Shown: positions 26,521 through 36,361, counted from the stretch's first letter. The stretch: 64,000 bases of DNA from Photobacterium gaetbulicola Gung47 (GCA_000940995.1 CP005974.1:1054001-1118000); one strand, 5' to 3'. Program-made: numbers and translations. The notes: generated by a model from the sequence alone, not told the origin.

Positions 26521-26569
26521 CTAGAACCTAGAACCTAGAACCTAGAACCTAGAACCTAGAACCTAGAGC
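26521..26569. repeat. Tandem 7-bp repeat (CTAGAAC)
   Basis: Six perfect copies of CTAGAAC plus a seventh imperfect one (CTAGAGC). The imperfect copy overlaps the stop codon of the chemoreceptor gene on the minus strand. Copy-number change would alter only the 3' untranslated region. Confidence 0.95.
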
Positions 26570-28446
26570 TTGAAGCGGCTGATTTCCTGCTGCAGCTGGA
26601 AGGACAGCTCTGACAGCTCAGCGGCTTGCTTGGCAGCCTCGCTGGCCTCGACAGCAAGCTCGTTGGACACATCACGGATCCCTTCGGTATTACGGGTGAT
26701 CTCCGAGGTGACCGAAGACTGCTCTTCCGCCGCCGAGGCAATCTGGGTTGCCATGTCGCTGATGTTGGTCACCGCACTGTTGATCTGCGACAGGCTGGCC
26801 GACGCCGAGTTGGCATCATCGACACTGGTTTCCGCCAGCTTGCGGCTGTCTTCCATGATCCCCACCGCTTTGCCGGTGGTCTGCTGCAGGGTCTCGATCA
26901 TCTGCTGGATTTCCTGCGTCGATGCATGGGTGCGTTGGCTCAGGACACGGACTTCATCGGCAACCACGGCAAAGCCTCGGCCTTGCTCGCCGGCACGGGC
27001 CGCTTCGATCGCGGCATTGAGGGCCAGCAGGTTGGTTTGCTCGGCAATTCCCTGAATAGTAGACAGAATCGTGTTGATGCTCTGGGCATGGTTATTCAGT
27101 TCGCTGATCACGCCAGTGGCGGTATCGACTTCAGTGGCCAGGCTGGTGATTGAGTGCTGGCTCTGGCCGACCTGGGTCGCACCGTGATCAGACACTTCTA
27201 CCGTCTCACCGGCAGTGCGGGCCGTGTTGTCGGCATTACCGGCAATCTCCTGAGTGGCTGCGGCCATCTCGTTGATGGCGGTAGCGACCATGTTGATTTC
27301 GTCTTGCTGGTGCTGGATACGGGTGCTGCGCTCTTCTGCCTGTGAGGCGGTAATGTGTGCCTGCTGGGTCAAAGAGTTCGAGACATCGTTAAGCTTGCAC
27401 ACCATGGTATGCATGTTGCCCACGAAGCGGTTGAAGTTGTGCGCGAGCTGGCCGACTTCATCGTCGCTGCGCGGCTCCAGACGCTGGGTCAAATCACCCT
27501 CGCCGGTGGCGATTTCAGCCAGGGCTTCGGAAACTCGAGCCAGATCGCGGAACAGGTAGCCAACCAGTGTCGCAGCAATCGCTACCACAATCAGGGTGAT
27601 CACGACAGAAGTGATGATCAGCTGGCGCAGCAGGGTGGTGTGGCTCGCTTCTTCCGTCGCGCGGTCCATCTCGAGGCCAAGCACCCAATCTGTCCCCGGC
27701 ACTGAGGCGAAGTACAGCAGTTTCTCCTTGCCTTTAATGGTGGCCATTTCAATGCTGCCTGTGCGGGCGGCTTCGTCGATAAGGGCCATGTTCAGCTCGC
27801 TGCTGAAGCGGTTGATTGGCTGGAGGATCAAAGACTCATCAGGATGGGCAAGAAAAGTGTTGTCTTGTCGGTTGATCAGCATGGCGTAGGCGTTTTGGCC
27901 GACATCCAGGTTGATCACGTCATTCACCAGCTGGTCGATCAGTACGTCGGCCCCGACGACACCGCTTAGGCTACCGTTGTTTCGTACCGGTTCGGCAATG
28001 GTGATCAGCAAGGCGTTGGTGATCGCATCACGGTAGGCCGTGGTGACGATTTGGCGGTTGGCACTGACGGCATCGCGGTACCAAGGGCGGGTACGGGGAT
28101 CGTAGTCGGCACGGTTACGTTCCGGGTGGGAGCGGAACATGTCCCCGGCCGGTGTGCCGAAGAAGATATCATCGAATCCGCCTGCTTTACGGGCCTGCTG
28201 CAGGTAAGGCACCATATTCTGTTCGGTGCTGTAATCATTGAAAGCCCGGGCAATATCACGACGGATCTGAACCCAGTCGGCGATCCCTTCGTTGGCGGCC
28301 TGGGCCAGGCTTTCGGCACGGGCATAGATGCCCTGACGGGTTTGGTCAGAGAGTTGGTCGGCCGCGAGCCAGGTCAGGGCGGTTGCCATGACGACAACTG
28401 CAAAAAGGCTGGCGCCAATGAGTTTCTGTTTTAAGGTTAATGTCAT
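26563..28446 (-). CDS. Methyl-accepting chemotaxis protein with dCache sensor
   Basis: A 627-residue chemoreceptor: membrane segment 1 at about residues 8-28, a periplasmic double-Cache domain to about 270, membrane segment 2 at about 275-300, HAMP at about 300-355, and a cytoplasmic signalling domain whose hairpin tip includes EQGRGFAVVADEVR. The periplasmic stretch YDPRTRPWYRDA, followed by a tyrosine and GADV, fits the amino-acid-binding Cache signature, so an amino-acid ligand is inferred. There is no C-terminal CheR/CheB pentapeptide. It is convergent with the amino-acid permease gene. Confidence 0.93.
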   Translation of the reverse strand: MTLTLKQKLIGASLFAVVVMATALTWLAADQLSDQTRQGIYARAESLAQAANEGIADWVQIRRDIARAFNDYSTEQNMVPYLQQARKAGGFDDIFFGTPAGDMFRSHPERNRADYDPRTRPWYRDAVSANRQIVTTAYRDAITNALLITIAEPVRNNGSLSGVVGADVLIDQLVNDVINLDVGQNAYAMLINRQDNTFLAHPDESLILQPINRFSSELNMALIDEAARTGSIEMATIKGKEKLLYFASVPGTDWVLGLEMDRATEEASHTTLLRQLIITSVVITLIVVAIAATLVGYLFRDLARVSEALAEIATGEGDLTQRLEPRSDDEVGQLAHNFNRFVGNMHTMVCKLNDVSNSLTQQAHITASQAEERSTRIQHQQDEINMVATAINEMAAATQEIAGNADNTARTAGETVEVSDHGATQVGQSQHSITSLATEVDTATGVISELNNHAQSINTILSTIQGIAEQTNLLALNAAIEAARAGEQGRGFAVVADEVRVLSQRTHASTQEIQQMIETLQQTTGKAVGIMEDSRKLAETSVDDANSASASLSQINSAVTNISDMATQIASAAEEQSSVTSEITRNTEGIRDVSNELAVEASEAAKQAAELSELSFQLQQEISRFKL

Positions 28447-28777
28447 TGTCTTTATCTCAACAACGGGGATGGGGGGAGGTGTCTGCGAGGCGGATTCTAT
28501 AGCGATTTCTTGCCTGTTGCACGGAAAAGTAGCTCCGGTCGAAAAAAAAACAAGTTGATGATTTATTGTGACTTTTGGTTGACGGAATCTGGGTTTTTAT
28601 GGTCAATAAATTGACGTTTATCGGTGAGGTATATGCATGTTGTTACTGTGATGCCGGATGAGTTTATTATGCCAGTGGCAGTAACTTTTTTGGATGTTTA
28701 GACGTCTAGATGTTGACGCGGCCATAAACAACACTTAGTCTAGGCGCAATTTCTAAAATAGATGTCCTGTAGTCATC
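28447..28777. other. Divergent intergenic region, chemoreceptor / antiporter
   Basis: 331 bp without a credible gene. It should hold both promoters. A 10-bp palindrome TAGACGTCTA lies at 28699-28708, about 70 bp before the antiporter start. No promoter could be assigned with confidence. Confidence 0.5.
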
Positions 28778-30139
28778 ATGTCGAACACAACACAACAACA
28801 TTCTAGCGAGCCAGCTCCTTCTGCGTTGGCACTACTCCCTCTGGGGATCTTCTTGGCCTTGTTTATCGGTGTCGGGACTTACCTGACCCTACAAGGTGTG
28901 GACTTCGCGTTCTATCAACTGCCGGCCCCGGTTGCAGCGCTGCCGGCGGTGATTGTGGCGATTTTGTTGAGCAAAGAAAAACTCAACAAGGCGATTGAGC
29001 AGTTCCTGCGAGGGGTCGGTCATAGCGACATTATTGCTATGTGTATGATTTACTTGCTGGCCGGCGCCTTTGCTTCGGTGGCGAAAGCAACCGGTGGCGT
29101 AGATGCGACGGTCAATCTTGGTTTGTCTATGCTGCCTGCCAGTATGATCCTGCCGGGTATCTTTGTGATTTCTGCCTTCATTGCCACTGCGATGGGGACG
29201 TCGATGGGGACCATCGCAGCAGTGGCACCAGTTGCCTTGGGGATCGCGCAAACGGCCGGGATGGACGTGGCACTGACTGCCGGCGTGGTACTCAGTGGTG
29301 CGATGTTCGGCGACAACCTGTCTATTATCTCGGATACCACCATAGCCTCGACCCGTTCGCAGGGCTGCCAGATGAAAGACAAGTTCCGCGAAAATATCCG
29401 TATCGCTCTGCCTGCGGCAATCGCAGCGATTCTATTGTTCATGTTCAGCAGCACGCCGACCGAAGTGCCGGCTACAACGGATGTTGAGTGGCTGAAAGTG
29501 CTGCCGTATATCACCATCTTGGTACTGGCGGTGTCAGGCTTGAATGTCTTCGTGGTCTTGAGCATCGGCATTTTACTGGCCGGTGGTATCGGCTTGTTTG
29601 CTACGCCTGATTACAGCTTGTCGACCTACGGCCAGGATATCTATGCCGGCTTCGGCAATATGCAGGAAATCTTCCTGCTGTCGATGCTGATCGGCGGTAT
29701 GGGTGAGCTGATGCGCCGCCAGGGCGGTCTGGCTTACCTGACACAACTGATCAGCAAGGTGATCCGTGTCTTTAGCAAGCAGCACTCGCAAGCCCAGAAC
29801 CTGCGAGCCAGCGAGCTGGGTATTGCCGGCCTGGTGGGACTAACCAACTGCTGTACCGCGAACAATACCGTGGCGATTATCGTCTCAGGTGGCGTTGCTC
29901 GTGAACTGGCGGAAGAGAACGGTGTTACACCTCGCCGCTCGGCAAGCTTGCTCGATATCTTCTCATGTGTGGTGCAGGGGGGTTTGCCATACGGAGCGCA
30001 AGCGTTGTTGCTGGGTTCGGTCTTCGGCTTGTCGCCACTACAAGTGGTGAGCCATTCCTATTACTGCTTCTTCCTGGCTTTCGCGGCTATCGCGGCAGTC
30101 TTTATCAAACATCCGGCGCGACAGCTTGCCACGGCTTAA
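28778..30139 (+). CDS. Na+/H+ antiporter, NhaC family
   Basis: Inner-membrane carrier of 453 residues with about eleven membrane segments, exchanging sodium for protons in the NhaC group. Family features include TAMGTSMGTIAAVAPVALGI, the DNLSIISDTTIASTRSQG stretch and the late NCCTANNTVAIIVSG segment. The precise ions moved cannot be read from sequence. It is a single gene with its own terminator. Confidence 0.88.
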   Translation: MSNTTQQHSSEPAPSALALLPLGIFLALFIGVGTYLTLQGVDFAFYQLPAPVAALPAVIVAILLSKEKLNKAIEQFLRGVGHSDIIAMCMIYLLAGAFASVAKATGGVDATVNLGLSMLPASMILPGIFVISAFIATAMGTSMGTIAAVAPVALGIAQTAGMDVALTAGVVLSGAMFGDNLSIISDTTIASTRSQGCQMKDKFRENIRIALPAAIAAILLFMFSSTPTEVPATTDVEWLKVLPYITILVLAVSGLNVFVVLSIGILLAGGIGLFATPDYSLSTYGQDIYAGFGNMQEIFLLSMLIGGMGELMRRQGGLAYLTQLISKVIRVFSKQHSQAQNLRASELGIAGLVGLTNCCTANNTVAIIVSGGVARELAEENGVTPRRSASLLDIFSCVVQGGLPYGAQALLLGSVFGLSPLQVVSHSYYCFFLAFAAIAAVFIKHPARQLATA

Positions 30140-30180
30140 ATGCGCGATGAGATAAATTCGAAAAAGCGAGATGATATCAG

Positions 30181-30205
30181 AAGCCTCACACAGTGAGGCT
30201 TTTTT
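30181..30205 (+). terminator. Terminator of the NhaC-type gene
   Basis: 9-bp stem AAGCCTCAC / GTGAGGCTT with an ACA loop, then T residues. Confidence 0.9.
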
Positions 30206-30358
30206 ATGCTTGTTACCTCACCGTTATGAAAATGCGAACCCGGTATAGTGATCTGGTCAACAGAATGATGAAAACCATACAACAGCATTCACTAAATAAC
30301 TTAAACTGACGCTTGTCAAATTCTTTGAAATCACATAATTAGGTTAAGGTGACCCCCA

Positions 30359-32032
30359 ATGAAGGAACGCTTTTTCACCAAGGCAGCGCTAACGGCTGCG
30401 ATACTTGCCTCTCTGGCAGGCTGTGCCAGCCAATCTGAGACCGCAGCCCCCTCTTGGCAGGCTGATCAAACGTACAAGCTAACCATTCTACATACCAACG
30501 ATCACCACGGTCGTTTCTGGCATAACTCTTATGGTGAGTACGGTATGGCGGCACGTAAGACGCTATTGGATCAGATCCGCGCAGAAGTCGCAGCACAAGG
30601 CGGTACCACCCTGTTGCTTTCTGGGGGTGATATCAATACCGGTGTGCCTGAGTCAGATTTGCAAGATGCCGAGCCGGACTTCAAAGGGATGAACATGTTG
30701 GGTTACGACGCGATGGCACTGGGTAACCATGAGTTCGACAATCCGCTGGAAGTCCTGCGCAAGCAGGAAGAGTGGGCAGAGTTCCCGATGCTGTCTGCCA
30801 ACATCTACGACAAGGAAACCGGCGAGCGCCTATTCCAGCCTTACCAGATCTTCGAGCAGCAGGGCATCAAGATTGCCGTTGTCGGCCTGACAACGGAAGA
30901 TACGGCGAAGATCGGTAACCCTGAGTACATCGGTGGCGTTGACTTCCGCGATCCAAAGGAAGAGGCCAAGAAGGTGATCGAGCAGCTAAAGGCGACCGAG
31001 AATCCGGATGTGATCATTGCGGCGACCCACATGGGCCACTACGCCAATGGTAACCACGGCATCAATGCACCGGGTGATGTTGCGCTAGCCCGCTACTTGC
31101 CTGCCGGCGAGCTGGATATGATTGTCGGTGGCCACTCGCAGGAGCCTGTGTGCATGGAAGGCCCAAGCATGTACAACAAGAGCTTCAATCCGGGTGACGA
31201 CTGTCAGCCGGATCAGCAGAACGGCACTTGGATTGTCCAGGCTCACGAGTGGGGCAAATATGTTGGCCGTGCTGACTTTGAGTTCCAGAATGGCGAACTG
31301 CAGATGGTTAGCTATGACTTGATCCCAGTTAACCTGAAAAAGAAAGTCAAATTGGCTGACGGCTCTAAACAGCGTGTGTTTATCCAGGATGAGATTGCCC
31401 AGGATGCCGAAGTGAAAGCTTTCCTACAGCCCTTCCAGGAGCGTGGTCAGGAGCAGCTCAATATCAAGATCGCCGAGTCAAACGGCAAGCTAGAAGGTGA
31501 CCGTAATGTGGTTCGCTTCCAGCAGACGAACCTAGGCCGTCTGATTGCGGCTTCTCATATGCAACGCGCCAAGGCTGATTTTGCTGTTATGAACTCAGGC
31601 GGTGTGCGTGATTCGATTGCTGCCGGTGATATCACATACAAAGACGTGCTGACGGTGCAGCCATTTGGCAATATTGTCACTTACACGGATATGAGCGGTA
31701 GCGAAGTGATGGACTACCTTAACGTAGTCGCGACCAAGCCGGTTGACTCTGGTGCTTACGCCCAGTTCTATGGTATTTCAATGACGGTTGCTAACGGTAA
31801 GGTGAGCGATGTGAAGATCGGCGGCAAGCCGTTGAGCCTGACTGAAACTTACCGCTTCACGGTACCGAGCTTCAATGCTGCCGGTGGTGATGGTTACCCT
31901 AAGATCACCGAACACTCAGGCCATGTGAATACCGGCTTTGTTGATGCGGAAGTGCTGAAGGAGTTCCTGCAGACCAACAGTCCGATTGACGTGAATGCCT
32001 TTGCACCAAAAGGTGAGATGGTTTACCGCTAA
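30359..32032 (+). CDS. nutA: 5'-nucleotidase lipoprotein NutA
   Basis: Surface or periplasmic nucleotidase of the UshA family that dephosphorylates extracellular nucleotides for uptake. It has 557 residues: signal peptide and lipobox SLAGC (about residue 22), then the calcineurin-type metal motifs TILHTNDHHGRF, GGDIN, ALGNHEFDNP, AATHMGHYA and VGGHSQEP. The C-terminal 5'-nucleotidase substrate domain covers about 350-540. The sequence closely follows the NutA of Vibrio, in which activity depends on chloride. It is monocistronic. Confidence 0.95.
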   Translation: MKERFFTKAALTAAILASLAGCASQSETAAPSWQADQTYKLTILHTNDHHGRFWHNSYGEYGMAARKTLLDQIRAEVAAQGGTTLLLSGGDINTGVPESDLQDAEPDFKGMNMLGYDAMALGNHEFDNPLEVLRKQEEWAEFPMLSANIYDKETGERLFQPYQIFEQQGIKIAVVGLTTEDTAKIGNPEYIGGVDFRDPKEEAKKVIEQLKATENPDVIIAATHMGHYANGNHGINAPGDVALARYLPAGELDMIVGGHSQEPVCMEGPSMYNKSFNPGDDCQPDQQNGTWIVQAHEWGKYVGRADFEFQNGELQMVSYDLIPVNLKKKVKLADGSKQRVFIQDEIAQDAEVKAFLQPFQERGQEQLNIKIAESNGKLEGDRNVVRFQQTNLGRLIAASHMQRAKADFAVMNSGGVRDSIAAGDITYKDVLTVQPFGNIVTYTDMSGSEVMDYLNVVATKPVDSGAYAQFYGISMTVANGKVSDVKIGGKPLSLTETYRFTVPSFNAAGGDGYPKITEHSGHVNTGFVDAEVLKEFLQTNSPIDVNAFAPKGEMVYR

Positions 32033-32057
32033 CAACGACGGTTAAAGGTATAGCGCG

Positions 32058-32083
32058 AAGCCCTGCAAATGCAGGGCTTTTTT
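32058..32083 (+). terminator. Terminator of nutA
   Basis: 9-bp stem AAGCCCTGC / GCAGGGCTT with an AAAT loop, then T residues. Confidence 0.92.
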
Positions 32084-32180
32084 ATGCGCCCCGGTAAAGC
32101 CAAAGCGTCTTTTTTCTTTTGGCATCAATCGCGTTGGGCTATAGTGGCTGTCGTTAATTGGAAATGGAATCGGAGCGGCT

Positions 32181-32657
32181 ATGACACCTGCCATCAATCT
32201 TGCCAAGAAAAAGAAAATCGCCCACACCATCCACCAGTACAAGCACGATCCGGCCAATACCCATTTTGGTCTGGAGGCGGCGGAAGTATTGGGGCAGGAT
32301 CCGAACCAGGTTTTCAAAACCTTGTTGTTCGCCGTCAATGGCGATCCGAAAAAACTGGCGGTTGCCATCGTGCCGGTTGCGGGCTTGCTTGATCTGAAAG
32401 CGGCGGCCAAGGCGGCGGGAGCGAAGAAAGCTGATATGGCCGATCCCCAAATCGCGGAGAAAACCACCGGGTATATTGTCGGCGGCATCAGCCCGCTGGG
32501 ACAGAAAAAGCGTCTGCCGACTTTTCTTGATGCCTCGGCCCAGCAGTACGAGACAATCTGTGTCAGTGCCGGGCGGCGTGGTTTGGAAATTGAACTGGCG
32601 CCCAAGGATCTCCTTGAACTGACGGGGGGCCAGTTTGCGCCGCTGGCAAAGCTATAG
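32181..32657 (+). CDS. ybaK: Cys-tRNA(Pro)/Cys-tRNA(Cys) deacylase YbaK
   Basis: Trans-editing enzyme of 158 residues that clears Cys-tRNA(Pro) made by prolyl-tRNA synthetase. The catalytic lysine region FKTLLFAVNGDPKKLAVAI and the GGISPLGQKKRLPTFLD loop are characteristic of the YbaK/EbsC group. This is worth noting because the window also carries a tRNA-Pro array about 3 kb further on; no link is claimed. Confidence 0.95.
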   Translation: MTPAINLAKKKKIAHTIHQYKHDPANTHFGLEAAEVLGQDPNQVFKTLLFAVNGDPKKLAVAIVPVAGLLDLKAAAKAAGAKKADMADPQIAEKTTGYIVGGISPLGQKKRLPTFLDASAQQYETICVSAGRRGLEIELAPKDLLELTGGQFAPLAKL

Positions 32658-32711
32658 CACCAATAGAACAACAGCAAAATCCATCCAGCAGCAATATTTG
32701 AGGGGCAGGCC

Positions 32712-33620
32712 GTGCAAAACATCAATTTGAATTTGCTGCGTACCCTGCAGGTGTTGCTCGAAGAATCGCATGTCAGCCGCACCGCCGAACGCCTGTGCCT
32801 GACGCAGTCGGCTGTCAGTCGCCAGCTTACCCAACTGCGTGAATTGTTCGGTGATCCTTTATTGGTCAGAGAAGGTAACCGTTTGTTGCCCACACCCAAG
32901 GCACTGCAGTTGAAGGGGAGGGTTGATGGGATCCTTGCCAGCTGCCAAGGGCTGCTGGATGAACCGGCATTTTCTCCCCAGCAGTGGGGCGGGCCGGTGG
33001 TTTTGGCCTCTTCCGATTATGTTGCTCAGTACATCTTGCCTGAAATTGTCGAGCGGGTGCAGCAACAGGCGCCGTACGTCAATATCAGCTACCGGCTCTG
33101 GTCTCCGGAGTATTTATCGCATTTGGCTGACTTGGATATTCAGCTGGTATCGACCATGCTGCCGCAGATCCCTGAGGGCTTGTGCGGTGCCCATATCGGA
33201 TCTGATTTTCCGGTATGCGTGATGCGTGACCAGCACCCTTTGGCCAACCGGGCCTCCCTGTCATTGTCGCAACTGGTCGAATACTCCCACATGCGGGTGT
33301 CGGCGGGCGGTGACAAGGATAGCTTTGTCGAGCGGGAGCTCAAAGCGCAGAGTCTAAGCCGTAACGTACAATTCTCCGTGCCTTTTTTCAGTGCGGCTTT
33401 CCAAACCTTGGTGCGCACCGATATGTTGATGGTGCTGCCAGAGCACATAGCCCGCAATATGCAGGCTTGGTTTGCGATCACTTACCAACCCCTGCCTATC
33501 CCGAAGCCGCAGCACAACTACTGGCTGCTGTGGCACCCTCGCTATGACAGCGACCCTGCCCACCGCTGGTTCCGCCAGCAGGTGCTCAGCGTGATGAAAA
33601 GCTCTATGTATTCGATTTAG
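32712..33620 (+). CDS. LysR-family transcriptional regulator
   Basis: A 302-residue DNA-binding regulator. The N-terminal winged helix-turn-helix reads LLEESHVSRTAERLCLTQSAVSRQL, here noted at residues 13-37, followed by a two-lobed effector-binding domain. A GTG start at 32712 is used because it gives the standard LysR N-terminus QNINLNLLRTL and AGG lies about 10 nt upstream. The gene lies 129 bp upstream of, and in the same direction as, a LysE-type exporter gene that may be its target. Confidence 0.92.
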   Translation: MQNINLNLLRTLQVLLEESHVSRTAERLCLTQSAVSRQLTQLRELFGDPLLVREGNRLLPTPKALQLKGRVDGILASCQGLLDEPAFSPQQWGGPVVLASSDYVAQYILPEIVERVQQQAPYVNISYRLWSPEYLSHLADLDIQLVSTMLPQIPEGLCGAHIGSDFPVCVMRDQHPLANRASLSLSQLVEYSHMRVSAGGDKDSFVERELKAQSLSRNVQFSVPFFSAAFQTLVRTDMLMVLPEHIARNMQAWFAITYQPLPIPKPQHNYWLLWHPRYDSDPAHRWFRQQVLSVMKSSMYSI

Positions 33621-33749
33621 GGCCCGTTGCTTGGTGATGATCTAAAATCATAGCTCTGATGATTTCTTTTGATTTCCTTGCATGACCTTCACTTGCTAGA
33701 GTCTGTGCATCACATATAAATAATAAGCTCTAGCGGATAGGAATTAACA

Positions 33750-34364
33750 ATGACATTCAGTATTTGGCTCTCGTTACTCATGATATGCATGCTGGGGGCA
33801 ATGTCGCCGGGTCCAAGTTTGGCCGTGGTTGCCAAGCACAGTTTGGCGGGAGGCCGTCTGCACGGCGTCGTGACGTCTTGGGCTCATGCTGCTGGTGTGG
33901 GCGTTTATGCCTTGGTGACCCTGCTGGGCCTTGCGGTGGTACTCAAGCAGTCACCGACCCTGTTTAATGTCATTACTTATGCCGGTGCTGGTTACCTTGC
34001 TTATCTTGGGATAAATGCCCTGCGATCCAAAGGCGGCGTTGCGGCTAAATTGGCGGCGGGCCAATCAACCAGCTTGGTGGAAGCGGCCCGAGACGGCGCG
34101 ATGATCTCGCTGCTCAACCCTAAGCTTGCCCTGTTCTTCCTTGCGTTGTTCAGCCAGTTTGTGGCGGTGGGGACGGAATTCAGCAGCCGCGCCGTTATCG
34201 TAGCCACACCACTTTTGGTGGATGGGTTGTGGTATACCCTGATTGCCTTTGTATTGTCGAACCCGAAAGTGCTCGAGAAGTTAAGGACCAAGGCGCAGCT
34301 GATCGACAGGCTGTCTGGTGTGGTGCTGATCCTGCTTGCAATGCGGGTGGTCATTCAGGCGTAG
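33750..34364 (+). CDS. LysE-family exporter
   Basis: A 204-residue inner-membrane protein of the LysE/RhtB superfamily with six predicted membrane segments. The family signature MSPGPSLAVVAKHSLAGGR lies near residue 20. Members export amino acids or related metabolites; the substrate here is unknown. A ribosome-binding site GGATAGGAATTAACA precedes the ATG. It follows the LysR gene and ends at a bidirectional terminator. Confidence 0.9.
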   Translation: MTFSIWLSLLMICMLGAMSPGPSLAVVAKHSLAGGRLHGVVTSWAHAAGVGVYALVTLLGLAVVLKQSPTLFNVITYAGAGYLAYLGINALRSKGGVAAKLAAGQSTSLVEAARDGAMISLLNPKLALFFLALFSQFVAVGTEFSSRAVIVATPLLVDGLWYTLIAFVLSNPKVLEKLRTKAQLIDRLSGVVLILLAMRVVIQA

Positions 34365-34394
34365 TGCCGGTGACATAAGAGGTGGAATGATCCC

Positions 34395-34420
34395 AAAGAG
34401 GAGCCAGAGGCTCCTCTTTT
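34395..34420. terminator. Terminator between lysE-type gene and smrA
   Basis: 11-bp stem AAAGAGGAGCC / GGCTCCTCTTT with an AGA loop, T-rich on the plus strand. It lies between convergent genes. Confidence 0.9.
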
Positions 34421-34439
34421 ATTGTGGCCAGTGTGAGTG

Positions 34440-35021
34440 TTAGCCCTGACGCTTGCTATGGCGTTCGCGGTTTTCCAGCTTTCGCTCTGGGCTCTTTTTC
34501 AGCATGACATAGAGTGCACCGTTGCCGCCGTGTTGGCGTAGGGCCGAGTGGAAGCACATCACATCAGAGATTTGCTCCAGCCAGGTGGCGACATAGCTTT
34601 TCATCATTGCCGGTGGATTGGATTTCTCCCCTTTGCCATGGACGATAATGACAGTGCGGATGTCCATTCGCTGGCATTGACGGAGAAAATTAACTACTTC
34701 GTCCCGTGCTTCTTTCAGGGTCTTGCGGTGGAGATCCAACCGGGCGTTGATATCGTATTTACCAAGACGAAGTTTGCGAAAAACACCTTCTTGCACACCG
34801 TCACGTTTGAACTCCAGCATGTCGTCAGGCTTGACCATCTTGGCATAGTCTAACGAGAGATATTCGGGATCACCGTCGGATAGGGTTTGTGCGGCAAGGC
34901 GTCTTGCTAGCTGGGCTTCGGTAACTTGGTGCTTGTGGGCAACTTCGACTTTGTCCTGCTTGATAGGGGCAACATCAGCCATCATCTCTCGGAAGAGATC
35001 TAATTCATCGTTTTCTGACAT
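34440..35021 (-). CDS. smrA: Smr-domain nuclease SmrA
   Basis: A 193-residue protein with a C-terminal Smr (small MutS-related) domain at about residues 90-175, seen in LDLHRKTLKEARDEV and VIIVHGKGEKS. E. coli SmrA has DNA nicking activity, and related Smr domains act on RNA at collided ribosomes. The N-terminal MSENDELDLFREMM motif matches the SmrA group. It shares no operon partner other than the small DUF3149 gene upstream, which lies 175 bp away. Confidence 0.9.
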   Translation of the reverse strand: MSENDELDLFREMMADVAPIKQDKVEVAHKHQVTEAQLARRLAAQTLSDGDPEYLSLDYAKMVKPDDMLEFKRDGVQEGVFRKLRLGKYDINARLDLHRKTLKEARDEVVNFLRQCQRMDIRTVIIVHGKGEKSNPPAMMKSYVATWLEQISDVMCFHSALRQHGGNGALYVMLKKSPERKLENRERHSKRQG

Positions 35022-35196
35022 GGTGTTTCAGGGTTGAAGGCATATAACCCGATTATATACCCAAGTCCGTCTAAGATGCATGTTTGAGCGAGCTTTGGGC
35101 GATGCGGTTATGCAGATCACGGAGCGATAAAATAAATCCAGGGCCGCAACCGACAATTTGGACCCTGGCGCAAGCAGATGACATTGCGAAATGGCT

Positions 35197-35337
35197 CTAG
35201 TGAGGAGAGGGTGCTGACAGTGCTTTGTAAACAAAGTAACCGCCAAAAAATAACATTAATCCCAGGGCGCCAAAGATAACAATCATTGACGACAGGCCTA
35301 CGGCATTACCAAAGAGTAGATCTAGCCAGAAATCCAT
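35197..35337 (-). CDS. Small membrane protein, DUF3149
   Basis: A 46-residue open frame, MDFWLDLLFGNAVGLSSM to YKALSAPSPH, with one central membrane segment (about residues 15-37). It matches the DUF3149 pattern (WLDLLFGN then VGLSSM). A good ribosome-binding site AGAGGAATACAC precedes the ATG at 35335-35337. The function is unknown. Confidence 0.8.
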   Translation of the reverse strand: MDFWLDLLFGNAVGLSSMIVIFGALGLMLFFGGYFVYKALSAPSPH

Positions 35338-35531
35338 GTGTATTCCTCTAGGTCGTGGGACAGTGGTGATAAGATAAACAATGCAGCGAAAATGTTGTGA
35401 TGATCTGGATCAATGGTTTACAGATTGTGTTAACTTTGTATTGGCTAGTGCGGTTGCGATCACTTTTTCGCCGTGGTTGATAATTCTGTGAGCAATTAGC
35501 AGTGGTTTTTTTTAAAAATGAGTTTTTCTGC

Positions 35532-35566
35532 TTGCGTAAATTCTTTGGCTGAGTATTATAAGCCAC
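35532..35566 (+). promoter_or_regulatory. Probable promoter of the tRNA-Pro array
   Basis: TTGCGT (35532-35537) and TATTAT (35554-35559) with 16 bp between. The start is expected near 35566, about 57 nt before the first tRNA. The -35 is only a half match, so confidence is moderate. Confidence 0.5.
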
Positions 35567-35622
35567 CTCAGCAACGAAGCTGATTCAAGTAAAGAGTTTC
35601 AAAGGCTTTTTACTTATTTCGT

Positions 35623-35699
<77 letters not shown>

Positions 35700-35743
35700 C
35701 TTATTCAAAGTGGTATGCCTGTATGGCGTGCTGCTGACAACGT

Positions 35744-35846
35744 CGGTGAATAGCGCAGTTTGGTACGCATCTCAGGCTCTGGGAATAGCGGACCAGAGGG
35801 GCGGGGTCTGGAAGCCCAGCCGCGTCGAATCCCTATTCGCCGACCA
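35744..35846 (+). pseudogene. tRNA-Pro-like variant unit A (103 nt)
   Basis: Acceptor CGGTGAA / TTCGCCG still pairs (one wobble) and ends in ACCA, but the D arm has lost one base. The anticodon arm is replaced by a longer segment starting TCTCAGGCTCTGGGAATAGC. The T loop is split by an insert containing CTGGAAGCCCAG. It is the only variant inside the first, otherwise normal block, and cannot decode as a normal tRNA. Confidence 0.85.
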
Positions 35847-35889
35847 TTTATTCAAGTGGTAAGCCTGTATGGCATGCTGCTGACAACGT

Positions 35890-35966
<77 letters not shown>

Positions 35967-36009
35967 CTTATTCAAGTGGTAAGCCTGCATGGCATGCTGC
36001 TGACAATGT

Positions 36010-36086
<77 letters not shown>

Positions 36087-36129
36087 CTTATTCAAGTGGT
36101 AAGCCTGCATGGCATGCTGCTGACAATGT

Positions 36130-36206
<77 letters not shown>

Positions 36207-36212
36207 CTATTT

Positions 36213-36243
36213 AAAGCCTCAGTCGAAAGACTGAGGCTTTTTT
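36213..36243 (+). terminator. Terminator of the normal tRNA-Pro block
   Basis: 12-bp stem AAAGCCTCAGTC / GACTGAGGCTTT with a GAAA loop, then T residues, 6 nt after tRNA-Pro copy 4. Confidence 0.95.
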
Positions 36244-36255
36244 CGTTTCTGCAGC

Positions 36256-36361
36256 TGTTGAATAGCTTAGTTTGGTCGCGCATCTCCAGCTCCTGGCAAA
36301 TAGCGGACCAGAGGGGCGGGGTCTGGAAGCCCAGCCGCGCCGAATCCCTGTTCACCGACCA
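36256..36361 (+). pseudogene. tRNA-Pro-like variant unit B (106 nt)
   Basis: First unit of the second block, just past the terminator. The 5' acceptor strand is damaged (TGTTGAA) and the D stem is changed (GCTTAG), while the 3' half ends in TTCACCGACCA. The inserts are of the CCAG-CTC-CTGG type in the anticodon region and the CTGG-AAGC-CCAG type in the T loop. Confidence 0.85.
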
